Numbered from the stretch's first letter, positions 1-6,334 are shown. The stretch: DNA of 6,334 bases from Sphingomonadales bacterium (GCA_017304125.1 JAFKLV010000115.1:1-6334); one strand, 5' to 3'. Notes: a model not told the origin generated them from the letters alone. A program made the numbers and translations.

Positions 1-2811
1 AACCAGCTGCCCGGCTTCGGTCTTGCCGACAGTTCCACTGTGGGCGATCAGGGTAATGGCTTCGGCGTCGGTCAGCGCTTCGTCAATCTCTACGGTCTGG
101 CATCGCAACGCACGCTGACCCTCGTCAACGGACGGCGGTTTGTCGGTGCCAATCCGGCGACGATCTTCTCGCAGGCCGGTGGCGGCACGCAGGTTGATCT
201 CAATACGATCCCGACCAAGCTGATCGACCGCGTCGAGACGATCTCGATCGGCGGCGCGCCGATCTATGGCTCGGATGCGATCGCGGGGACGGTCAACATC
301 ATTCTCAAGCGCGATTTCCAAGGCCTTGATCTTGACGGTCAGGCCGGGATCAGCAGCCGCGGCGACCTCGGCAATCAGCGCATCCGCGCGCTCGCCGGTA
401 TGAATTTCGCGGACGGGCGCGGCAACATCACCGTCGACGCTGAATATAATCACGACGACGGCCTGCTCGGGAACCAGCGCGACGTCATCCGCCGGCAATA
501 TGGCTTCATCTCGCCGGATTTTCCGGGGTCGCCGTACAATACCAATTTCTCCAAGGTTCTGGTGCAGAACGTGCGGACCTTCCTGGGTGAGCCGGGCGGC
601 AATCCGTATTTCCTCGATCGCGGGACGCTCGGGCCGACCCGCAGCATAACCGATGCGAACGGCAACCTTCTGCGCTTCGGGCCGGATGGTAACCTGATCC
701 CGTTCAACACAGGCCTCGCGACCAGCGATCCCACGACCTTCATTGGTGGTGATGCGCTCAATATGGCCAACATCACCAACCTGCGGGTGAAGGACAATCG
801 CTTCAACGCAACGGCCCTGTTGAACTATCAGGTCACGGACGGAATCCGGTTCTTCGGCGAAGGCTGGTATTCGCGGAGCAATGCAACCAATCTCGCGGGG
901 CAGCCGGTTTATAACACCGCCTTCTTCCGGCAGGCTGCGCCCGGCGACTTCGACATCAACGGCAATTATATCATGAAGGTGGGCAACCCCTTCCTGACCC
1001 CGCAGGCCAAGGCGATCATCGTCCAGAATCTGATCGCGAACGGGTTGCCGGCAACCGATAATGACGTTTTCTATCTCGGACGGGCCAATACCGATCTGGT
1101 CAGCGGCGTCGCGCGGCTGAATCAGGAAATGTATCGCTTCGTCGGGGGCTTCACCGGCGACTTCCAGGCGCTCGGTCACAAATTCACGTGGGAAGTCTCG
1201 GCCAATTACGGGCGCACCAGCAGCACGTCACTGACGCCGAGTCTGGTCGAATCCAACCTGCGCCGCGCGCTGAACGTCGGGCGCGATGCGAACGGCAACA
1301 TCGTCTGTCTGCCGTTCAATCCCGACCCCAACGATCCGACGCAGCCGCCTAACACCCCGCAATATAACGGCACGATCTCGCAAACCTGCGCGCCGCTCGA
1401 TCTGTTCGGCAACGGCGCGCCGAGCCAGGCCGCGCGGAATTATGTGACGACGAATGCGCGCACGGATTCGATCACGTCGCAGCGGGATTTCCTTGCGACG
1501 TTGACCGGCGCGCTGATGACCCTGCCGGGTGGCGATCTGGGCATTTCGGTCGGCTATGAAAATCGCCGCGAATATTCGCGCTTCTCGCCCGATGCCTACT
1601 ACACGCAGGCGCTTGGCCGCTCGATCGCGATCGACGGCCTTGCCGGCAGCTACACGACCAACGAACTGTTCGGCGAATTGCGCGCGCCGCTGATCGGGCC
1701 GGCGCAGAATATCCCGCTCATTCACGCGTTCGAGCTGAATGCCGCGGGGCGCTACGTCCACAATTCGGTCAACGGCAGCGCATTCACCTGGACCGCCGGC
1801 GGGCGCTGGGCACCGACCAGCTGGCTCGCGATCCGCGGCAATTATACCCGTGCGATCCGCGCACCGGCGGTAACCGAGCTCTATGCTGCCAATCAGCCGG
1901 CCTATGACGGCGGCTATGATCCGTGCGATCAACAGAATCTGAACAGCGGCCCCAATCCGGCCGTGCGTCAGAAGAATTGCGCGGCAGCCGGGCTGCCCAC
2001 CAACTTCAGCTCGCTGATCAATTCCGCGACGATCCCGATCACGGTGATCGGCAACCGGAATCTGCAGAACGAAACCGCGCGGTCGTGGACGGTAGGTGCA
2101 GTGTTGCAGCCGCCGGTCCTGCGCGGGCTTTCGATTTCCGCCGATTATATCAGCATCGATCTGTCGAATACGATCGTATCTTCCTCGGCGGAGGACGTGT
2201 TGAAGGGTTGCTACGATTCGACCAGCTATCCGAACAATTACTATTGCGGCCTGGTCACGCGCGACACGACGCCGGACAATTTCGGCCAGGTGCTGACGCT
2301 TGAGGAGCCGTTCATCAACCAGGGCGGGCGCGTGTTCCGTGCGGTTGAGGCAACGCTGGACTATCGTTTCAACATGCCCGCCGATCTCGGCCAGATGACG
2401 CTTGGTGTAACGTATCAACACATCATCAAGCAATATACGGTCATCAGCGCCGATGCCGGGATTCAGAACACCCGCGGTCAAATCGGCAGCAATGTCGATC
2501 GGGCGAATTTTAACGCGACGCTCGATAGCGGCCCGGTGTCGTGGTTCAATCAGGTGCTCTACACGGGCCCGGCGGTGTTCGATGCCACCGAGCCGCCGGG
2601 AACGCGCGACGTTCCGGGCGTGGGAAGCTATATCATCTGGAATACCGGCGTGACTTTCCACGCGACGAACCGGCTCGATTTCCGCATCAACATCAACAAT
2701 GTGACCGATCGCGGCGTTCCCTATCCGGCAAGCGGCAACGCGGCACAGAACGTCTATTATGACGGATTGGCCGGGCGGACCTTCCTGTTCGGCGCCTCGG
2801 TTCGCATGTGA
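1..2811 (+). CDS. TonB-dependent outer-membrane receptor, 5' partial
   Basis: This is an outer-membrane active transporter that takes up a ligand using energy passed from TonB-ExbB-ExbD; the ligand cannot be read from the sequence. The frame is open from base 1, so the GTG at 40 is an internal codon, and the signal peptide, TonB box and first part of the plug lie upstream. The 936 visible residues start with the plug: LTLVNGRR at about residues 39-46, then YGSDAIAG at 89-96 followed by VNIILKRDF, the usual plug end. A long beta-barrel follows, with alternating aromatic strands and loops rich in Asn, Gly and Pro. The last strand contains GRTF and ends in Met rather than the common Phe or Trp. 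The only six cysteines fall in three close pairs (436/463, 642/660, 737/749), probably loop disulfides. The style matches the large sphingomonad receptors. An intrinsic terminator follows directly. The family is certain; the substrate is unknown. Confidence 0.95.
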   Translation, partial: NQLPGFGLADSSTVGDQGNGFGVGQRFVNLYGLASQRTLTLVNGRRFVGANPATIFSQAGGGTQVDLNTIPTKLIDRVETISIGGAPIYGSDAIAGTVNIILKRDFQGLDLDGQAGISSRGDLGNQRIRALAGMNFADGRGNITVDAEYNHDDGLLGNQRDVIRRQYGFISPDFPGSPYNTNFSKVLVQNVRTFLGEPGGNPYFLDRGTLGPTRSITDANGNLLRFGPDGNLIPFNTGLATSDPTTFIGGDALNMANITNLRVKDNRFNATALLNYQVTDGIRFFGEGWYSRSNATNLAGQPVYNTAFFRQAAPGDFDINGNYIMKVGNPFLTPQAKAIIVQNLIANGLPATDNDVFYLGRANTDLVSGVARLNQEMYRFVGGFTGDFQALGHKFTWEVSANYGRTSSTSLTPSLVESNLRRALNVGRDANGNIVCLPFNPDPNDPTQPPNTPQYNGTISQTCAPLDLFGNGAPSQAARNYVTTNARTDSITSQRDFLATLTGALMTLPGGDLGISVGYENRREYSRFSPDAYYTQALGRSIAIDGLAGSYTTNELFGELRAPLIGPAQNIPLIHAFELNAAGRYVHNSVNGSAFTWTAGGRWAPTSWLAIRGNYTRAIRAPAVTELYAANQPAYDGGYDPCDQQNLNSGPNPAVRQKNCAAAGLPTNFSSLINSATIPITVIGNRNLQNETARSWTVGAVLQPPVLRGLSISADYISIDLSNTIVSSSAEDVLKGCYDSTSYPNNYYCGLVTRDTTPDNFGQVLTLEEPFINQGGRVFRAVEATLDYRFNMPADLGQMTLGVTYQHIIKQYTVISADAGIQNTRGQIGSNVDRANFNATLDSGPVSWFNQVLYTGPAVFDATEPPGTRDVPGVGSYIIWNTGVTFHATNRLDFRININNVTDRGVPYPASGNAAQNVYYDGLAGRTFLFGASVRM

Positions 2812-2816
2812 CAGGG

Positions 2817-2858
2817 GCGGCAGGCGGGCAATCGCGCCCGCCTGCCGCGCTTGTTCTT
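2817..2858 (+). terminator. Rho-independent terminator after the first TonB receptor
   Basis: A perfect 13-bp GC-rich stem (2817-2829 paired with 2836-2848) encloses a 6-base loop (aatcgc). A T-rich tail, TTGTTCTT, begins two bases after the stem. It starts five bases after the receptor stop codon. The T-rich side is on the plus strand, so it should end the receptor transcript. On the minus strand the stem is followed by CCCCTGTC, so it is a poor intrinsic terminator for the convergent rlpA-like gene, although the hairpin may still slow or protect that transcript's end. Confidence 0.85.
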
Positions 2859-2865
2859 GCCTGAT

Positions 2866-3492
2866 CTACCTTAGCATTGGCGTGTCGGCCGCGGGCGGCG
2901 CTGTCGAATCCCCCGGCGATTGGCCGGTGCCGACCGCGAGTTGCATGCGCAGGTTGGCCAATTGCGTCGGCGGCAGCGGGGGCAATTCGCTCGCGGGCTT
3001 GCCGGCGCGCAGCCGTGCGCGATCCTTTTCTGACGGCTCGACGCGGCGCACGCGAACCGGCGCATGCCCCTGCGCCTTGATCCCCAGCGCATCGGCCGCA
3101 CCGCGCGACAGATCGATGATGCGGCCGTTACCGGTCACGAACGGCCCGCGATCGTTGACCCGGACGATGATCCGCCGCCCGGTATCGAGCGCGGTCACCT
3201 CGATATAGGTCGGCAGCGGCAGCGTGGTATGCGCGGCGGTGATCCAGCGCGGGCGGAAGCGCTCGCCATTGGCGGTGCGGTTCCCGGATTCGTTGCCGTA
3301 CCAGCTGGCATAGCCGAGCATGTCATAGCTCGGGTCGGCGGCGGGGGTATAGGTCGTGCCGCGCACCGCATAGGGCCGCCCGATCCGTACGGGGGTGTCG
3401 CTGACGGGGCGATAATTGCCGCCCGCGCAGCCCGAGAGGGTCAGGACCGCGGCAATGACGCTTGCGGTGCGAATATTGAAATGGCCCAGCAT
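2866..3492 (-). CDS. rlpA: RlpA-family septal-ring lytic transglycosylase-like lipoprotein, no SPOR domain
   Basis: This is a 208-residue lipoprotein with an RlpA-type double-psi beta-barrel. Characterised RlpA proteins cleave peptidoglycan strands lacking stem peptides at the division septum. Residues 1-22 form a lipoprotein signal with lipobox LSGC (lipidation at Cys22). The barrel spans about residues 59-137: YASWYG (61-66), TANGE (73-77), TAAHTTLP (85-92), VNDRGPF (112-118) and IDLS (126-129). Glu77, His88 and Asp114 match conserved positions of the family active site. The remaining 70 or so residues are charged then Pro-rich, with no SPOR domain, which many RlpA proteins carry for septal targeting. 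I chose the start at 3492 because the lipoprotein signal begins there; the longer open frame to 3906 runs through the neighbouring oxygenase gene in another frame and has no RlpA features. No good Shine-Dalgarno precedes this ATG. The gene lies 58 bases after the oxygenase on the same strand, so read-through is possible. Confidence 0.88.
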   Translation of the reverse strand: MLGHFNIRTASVIAAVLTLSGCAGGNYRPVSDTPVRIGRPYAVRGTTYTPAADPSYDMLGYASWYGNESGNRTANGERFRPRWITAAHTTLPLPTYIEVTALDTGRRIIVRVNDRGPFVTGNGRIIDLSRGAADALGIKAQGHAPVRVRRVEPSEKDRARLRAGKPASELPPLPPTQLANLRMQLAVGTGQSPGDSTAPPAADTPMLR

Positions 3493-3550
3493 CGCGCGCG
3501 ACCGTAATGGCGCGGCGCGCGCAGATGAAGCCGCTTTGTCGCGGTTCGGC

Positions 3551-4621
3551 TCATTCCGCCGCTTCGGCGGTGGCGTGGGCCGGCATTCCCTTGGTGGGAT
3601 AGAAGCCGTTGGCGCGCTGCTGATACTCACCGGCTCTGGCGCGCGGGTTGTAGAATTGGCGATACCAGGCGCGGGCGCGGTGGAACGGCCCGTCGGTCGG
3701 CAGCCGCAGGATGTCGATCGCCGGCGCCTTGGTGCGCCAGATCGCGAAATCCTGCGAGAAGGCGGCCAGCCCGGTCGCGTGATAGGCCTGATGCATCGCC
3801 CGGTCGGCATCCGACGGCGGGGCGGTTTTGCCGCGGGTGATGATCCCGTGCCAGATCTGCGTGCGGCCGTCCTCGATCGGGGTGTGGAGGATGATCTGCA
3901 CCGCATCGGTCTCGCCGCCGAAGCGCGCGACGAGGATGCCGGGGCCGGTATAGGTCGCGTCGCTTTCGAGCAGTCCCTCGGCGCTGGTCATCGTCTCATG
4001 CCCGCCGCCTGAGCGCTGGCGCGCGACGACGCCGTCGAACATGTCGTCGAAATAGGCCAGCTTCATCCCGTGGATCGGGCCGAAGTGGCGGGTGTCGGCG
4101 ATATTGTCGACCACCTCCTGCGGATGGACGTCGATCGTGCCGAGATCGTCGTAGCGGCATTGCACCCAATGCGGGTCATCCCATTCGGGAAGCTCGGGCA
4201 AGGCATAATCCGGTGCGCCTTCTTCGGGATCGTGCCAGATGAACACGCAGCCATAACGTTCCTCGACCGGAAAGGCGCGCAGCTTTGCCGCCGCGGGGAT
4301 CGGGCCGTCGAAATAGGGGACGTGATTGCAGCGCCCGTCGGGACCGAAGCGCCATGCATGATAGGGGCAGCGGATCGAATCCCCTTCGATGCGGCGGGCG
4401 CCTTCGCCCGAACTTTGTTCGGCGGCGAGGTGCGCGCCCATATGCGGGCAATAAGCATCGAGCACCACCGCGCGCCCGGACTCCCCGCGATAGATCACCA
4501 GATCGCGCCCGAGCAGCCGCAACGCGCGCGGCGCCCCGGTCGCCTCCGCGGCGGTCGCGGCCATGAACCAACCGCGCGGGAAGGTGAATTCCCCCAGCCG
4601 ATAGTCTTTGGTTGTCGCCAT
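3551..4621 (-). CDS. Rieske [2Fe-2S] non-heme iron oxygenase, KshA-like
   Basis: This is the oxygenase component of a Rieske-type ring hydroxylase or desaturase (356 residues, cytoplasmic), using O2 and electrons from a separate reductase. The Rieske cluster ligands are Cys58-Pro-His60 and Cys85-Pro-Tyr-His88, followed by WRFGPDGRC. The mononuclear iron site is N173-xx-D176-xx-H179-x4-H184 in the context DNIADTRHFGPIHG, with Asp291 (SQDFAIW) the likely third ligand. The DGRC/PYFDGPIP stretch and HFGPIHG resemble the 3-ketosteroid 9-alpha-hydroxylase (KshA) and cholesterol 7-desaturase group rather than the dioxygenase alpha subunits, so a steroid- or terpenoid-like substrate is plausible but unproven. 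The spacer between the two ligand pairs is 24 residues, longer than the classic 15-17. The start at 4621 is fixed by GGGAGGA (4635-4629) seven bases upstream; the open frame runs on to 4747 but that extension overlaps the promoter region and regulator start. The gene is divergent from the XRE regulator, its likely controller. No ferredoxin or reductase gene is in the window. Confidence 0.92.
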   Translation of the reverse strand: MATTKDYRLGEFTFPRGWFMAATAAEATGAPRALRLLGRDLVIYRGESGRAVVLDAYCPHMGAHLAAEQSSGEGARRIEGDSIRCPYHAWRFGPDGRCNHVPYFDGPIPAAAKLRAFPVEERYGCVFIWHDPEEGAPDYALPELPEWDDPHWVQCRYDDLGTIDVHPQEVVDNIADTRHFGPIHGMKLAYFDDMFDGVVARQRSGGGHETMTSAEGLLESDATYTGPGILVARFGGETDAVQIILHTPIEDGRTQIWHGIITRGKTAPPSDADRAMHQAYHATGLAAFSQDFAIWRTKAPAIDILRLPTDGPFHRARAWYRQFYNPRARAGEYQQRANGFYPTKGMPAHATAEAAE

Positions 4622-4628
4622 CCGCGCA

Positions 4629-4635
4629 TCCTCCC
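4629..4635 (-). promoter_or_regulatory. Ribosome binding site of the Rieske oxygenase
   Basis: On the minus strand this reads GGGAGGA, a strong Shine-Dalgarno match, seven bases before the ATG at 4621. It decides the start codon against the longer open frame that reaches 4747. Confidence 0.85.
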
Positions 4636-4687
4636 GCTCGTTCTGGAGCCTGGGTAACTGGCGCGCTTCGTCGGCGGCGACAATGAT

Positions 4688-4701
4688 GATATTTAGATAT
4701 C
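4688..4701. repeat. Short inverted repeat in the divergent promoter
   Basis: GATAT-TTAG-ATATC forms 5-base arms with a 4-base spacer inside the AT-rich part of the intergenic region. It could be an operator half or part of a promoter. Short AT-rich palindromes also occur by chance, so this is weak. Confidence 0.35.
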
Positions 4702-4722
4702 GATCGCCATATGACAGGATAA

Positions 4723-4739
4723 CGATCATCAAATGATCG
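4723..4739. promoter_or_regulatory. Perfect palindrome over the regulator start codon, candidate operator
   Basis: CGATCAT-CAA-ATGATCG is a perfect inverted repeat with 7-base arms and a 3-base spacer. The right arm begins with the ATG start codon of the XRE-type regulator. A dimeric HTH protein bound here would block its own gene and sit upstream of the divergent oxygenase, a common autoregulatory arrangement. Binding is inferred, not shown. Confidence 0.5.
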
Positions 4740-5506
4740 AAAACCAATCAGTCCCCGCCCAGCGCCGCCCCGGTGCGGTGGCGCTGCTCGAGCAATTGCG
4801 GATCGCGCTGCGTCGTGAGCGGATCAGCGTGGCGGCGCTCGCCAAACGCGCCGGCGTCGGCGAGGCGACCGCGCGGCGCTGGCTCCACGGGCAGGGATTG
4901 ACGCTCGACCGGCTCGATCAGCTGTGTGGGATTGCCGGGATCGACATTCGCGACCTGATCGACGCCGCCGAGGCCGAGGTCGCGACCCAGTTCACCTTGC
5001 GGCAGGAGCGGATTCTCGCTGCGGATCGCGCGCTCGCCTTTCTCTTCTTCTCGATCCTCAACGGGTGGCAGAAAGAAGATTTCATGCAGGAGTTCGGCCT
5101 GCCCGCCGAGCGGGTCGAGGCGCATCTGGCGCGACTGGTGCGGCTTGGCCTCGTCGATGTCAGTGCGAGCGGCCGCGCCCGCGCGCTGACCGCGCGCGCG
5201 GTGCGCTGGCGGCGCGGCGGGCCGCTCTCGGCGGCGTTCGAAAACAATATCAAGCAGCTTTACCTGTCGATGGATTTCAGCAGCCCCGATGCGCGCTACG
5301 TCTCCGATGTTGTCAAGCTGACCGAGGCGGGGCGCGCGCAGGTCCATGCGCTGTTCGAGGATCTCCGGCGCGACATCCACCGCATCGCCGAGCAGGATCG
5401 CAAGGCGCAATTCGAGCATCATCAGTGGAGTGCATTCTTCATGCTGGTCCGCCCGATGGATACGGCGGAAGTCGCGCAGGGGTTCGGTCGCGGGCGCGAT
5501 ACCTGA
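4733..5506 (+). CDS. XRE-type helix-turn-helix transcriptional regulator
   Basis: This is a 257-residue predicted DNA-binding protein of the cytoplasm. Residues about 18-76 fit a Cro/C1-type HTH: ISVAALAKRAGVGEATARRW covers helix 2, turn and recognition helix, followed by LDRLDQLCGIAGI, the usual closing helices. Residues about 98-150 (FLFFSILNGWQKEDF, then AHLARLVRLGLVDV) look like a second winged-helix-like segment. The rest, to FFMLVRPMD near residue 242, contains a helical stretch (HALFEDLRRDIHRIAEQD) that could serve dimerisation; I recognise no ligand-binding domain. The ATG at 4733 is preceded by AGGAT (4716-4720), spaced 12 bases, rather long; a later GTG at codon 16 has no better site and would trim only residues before the HTH. 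The gene is divergent from the Rieske oxygenase, whose expression it probably controls, and a palindrome overlaps its start. It converges on the second receptor with 39 bases between stops. Confidence 0.85.
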   Translation: MIENQSVPAQRRPGAVALLEQLRIALRRERISVAALAKRAGVGEATARRWLHGQGLTLDRLDQLCGIAGIDIRDLIDAAEAEVATQFTLRQERILAADRALAFLFFSILNGWQKEDFMQEFGLPAERVEAHLARLVRLGLVDVSASGRARALTARAVRWRRGGPLSAAFENNIKQLYLSMDFSSPDARYVSDVVKLTEAGRAQVHALFEDLRRDIHRIAEQDRKAQFEHHQWSAFFMLVRPMDTAEVAQGFGRGRDT

Positions 5507-5545
5507 CCGGTTTGCGGCCCGGCCGGTGTTGCGCCCGCTCCCGCT

Positions 5546-6334
5546 CTATCGTGTCCGCACGCGGAAGCCGACGCGGAAGGTGCGGCCGAGCAGGTCGCTA
5601 TAGGTCGAATTCGCGGCCAGCCCGGTTTCGGGCACCAGCATCGGGCCGGCATCGAACAAATTGGTGATGTTGAAGAAGATCTCGCCGTCGCCGGGCTGGC
5701 TGATCGCGATCTTCGCGGTCAGGTTGAGATCGACGTAGAACGTCCCCTTGATGCGATTGTTGTCATAGGTGGGGAATTGCGTGGTCGAGAGCGGGCAATT
5801 GGTCTGGCACTCGATGCCGCCGATGTCATAGCGCCCCGCGCTCGTCCCGCGCGCCACCGTGGTGATCGAGAATGACGAGGAATCATAGGTGGCGTTGACG
5901 CGGTAGAGCCATTTCGGCGTGCCGGTCTGGCTGCCGTTCACCCCGACGCTGTTGAGCGGCACGGTGCCCGGAATGCCCTGATCGATGATATTGTCGATAT
6001 AGCGCGTCGCCAGCCCGCGCAGCGTGAAGCTGTCGCCCTTGCCGATCGGGATGCGGTACGAGGCGTCGAAATCGATCCCGCGCACCAGCTGGCTGGTGAA
6101 GTTGAACGGTTGCGCGCGGAACAGCAGATAGGGCGTGCCCGGCGACGACAGCGGCGGCGGCGCGACCGTATAGGCGTTGCAATATTCCTGCCGCCCGTCG
6201 AAGCAGCGATTGATGATCTCCTGCGCGCTCAGCGTGCCGATCGCATTCTTCATCTTGATGCGGAAATAATCCACCGAGACGCTGAAGCCGGGCAGGAAGC
6301 GCGGCGAGAAGACCGCGCCGATATTCCATGTATC
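5546..6334 (-). CDS. TonB-dependent outer-membrane receptor, C-terminal part (N-terminus outside window)
   Basis: The minus-strand frame is open to the window edge, so the GTG at 6274 is an internal codon and only the last 262 residues are seen. They are the final beta-strands of a TonB-dependent receptor barrel: NIGAVFSPRFLPGFSVSVDY near the edge, the cysteine-pair loop RCFDGRQEYC (Cys44 and Cys52 counted from the edge), repeated aromatic strands such as FTSQLVRGIDFDASY, a second loop ECQTNC, then FFNITNLFDAG and the closing GRTFRVGFRVRTR. The protein ends in Arg instead of the usual terminal aromatic. It belongs to the same broad receptor class as the gene at the left of the window but is clearly a different protein. 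The plug domain and ligand information lie beyond base 6334. Its place beside a regulated oxygenase suggests, but does not prove, uptake of the oxygenase substrate. Confidence 0.94.
   Translation of the reverse strand, partial: DTWNIGAVFSPRFLPGFSVSVDYFRIKMKNAIGTLSAQEIINRCFDGRQEYCNAYTVAPPPLSSPGTPYLLFRAQPFNFTSQLVRGIDFDASYRIPIGKGDSFTLRGLATRYIDNIIDQGIPGTVPLNSVGVNGSQTGTPKWLYRVNATYDSSSFSITTVARGTSAGRYDIGGIECQTNCPLSTTQFPTYDNNRIKGTFYVDLNLTAKIAISQPGDGEIFFNITNLFDAGPMLVPETGLAANSTYSDLLGRTFRVGFRVRTR

Larger units (their letters stand above)
4622..4732. promoter_or_regulatory. Divergent promoter region between oxygenase and regulator
   Basis: This 111-base intergenic region must hold the promoters of both the minus-strand oxygenase and the plus-strand regulator. 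Its right half (about 4681-4732) is strikingly AT-rich against the surrounding DNA. It contains an inverted repeat at 4688-4701 and half of a palindrome at 4723-4739. A possible minus-strand promoter pairs TTATCC (4721-4716 region) with TATCTA (about 4698-4693), 17 bases apart, but the match to consensus is weak, so I do not claim exact boxes. A classic divergent regulator-target layout makes joint control likely. Confidence 0.6.

Noticed and set aside
1228..2661. Long antisense open frame (477 codons) on the minus strand within the first receptor gene
   Set aside because: The translation is Arg/Ile/Ala-rich with no domain pattern and sits opposite an unmistakable receptor sequence; it is a shadow frame of high-GC DNA.
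3556..3570. Hairpin CCGCCG-ctt-CGGCGG at the end of the oxygenase gene
   Set aside because: It lies in codons for the Ala/Glu tail before the stop and has no T-tract on the minus strand, so it is not a credible terminator.
3493..3906. Upstream extension of the rlpA-like reading frame
   Set aside because: It overlaps the oxygenase coding sequence in another frame, is Arg/Pro-rich, and would bury the lipoprotein signal that begins at 3492.
4622..4747. N-terminal extension of the oxygenase frame up to 4747
   Set aside because: It covers the AT-rich divergent promoter and overlaps the regulator start; the strong Shine-Dalgarno before 4621 marks the true start.
5506..5530. ACCGG...CCGGT inverted repeat between the regulator and second receptor
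   Set aside because: The arms are only 5 bases with a 12-base loop and no T-run on either strand; too weak to call a terminator in GC-rich DNA.
4924..5667. Plus-strand open frame overlapping the regulator and running into the second receptor
   Set aside because: The translation is Arg/Ala/Gly-rich without motifs and crosses two well-supported genes; it is a frame shadow.
1..6334. Search for CRISPR arrays, tRNA or rRNA genes, insertion-sequence ends and transposases
   Set aside because: No spaced direct repeats, cloverleaf-like segments, transposase motifs or terminal inverted repeats were seen; almost all DNA is accounted for by the five genes.

Overview
The window is GC-rich DNA typical of an alphaproteobacterium, most likely a sphingomonad (Sphingomonas or a relative). 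That placement is an inference. It rests on the style of the two TonB-dependent receptors, including their paired-cysteine loops and GRTF-type C-terminal strands, and on the high-GC codon use. No rRNA or other phylogenetic marker is present to fix the genus.

Layout. Bases 1-2811 (+) hold the plug remnant and complete beta-barrel of a large TonB-dependent outer-membrane receptor whose N-terminus lies upstream of the window. It ends at a strong intrinsic terminator (stem 2817-2848). Facing it, on the minus strand, are a short RlpA-family lipoprotein gene (3492-2866) and, 58 bases upstream of that, a Rieske non-heme-iron oxygenase gene (4621-3551) resembling the KshA/steroid-type oxygenases. A 111-base AT-rich intergenic region with inverted repeats separates the oxygenase from a divergently transcribed XRE-type regulator (4733-5506, +). 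The regulator converges on a second TonB-dependent receptor (6334-5546, -), of which only the C-terminal 262 residues lie in the window. The window has no gene-free stretch above 300 bases.

How the genes may work together (inference). The centre looks like a small regulated catabolic unit: a DNA-binding protein divergent from an oxygenase, with a 17-base palindrome over the regulator start codon as a candidate operator. It is flanked by outer-membrane receptors that could import a hydrophobic or bulky substrate. No electron-transfer partner (ferredoxin or reductase) for the oxygenase is in the window. The RlpA-like gene is a cell-envelope housekeeping type and may simply be a neighbour. I found no CRISPR array, tRNA, rRNA, transposase or insertion-sequence ends. 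Nothing here amounts to a clearly new system. The most interesting items are the Rieske protein with its enlarged cluster-binding loop, the regulator/palindrome arrangement, and the RlpA protein without a SPOR domain.
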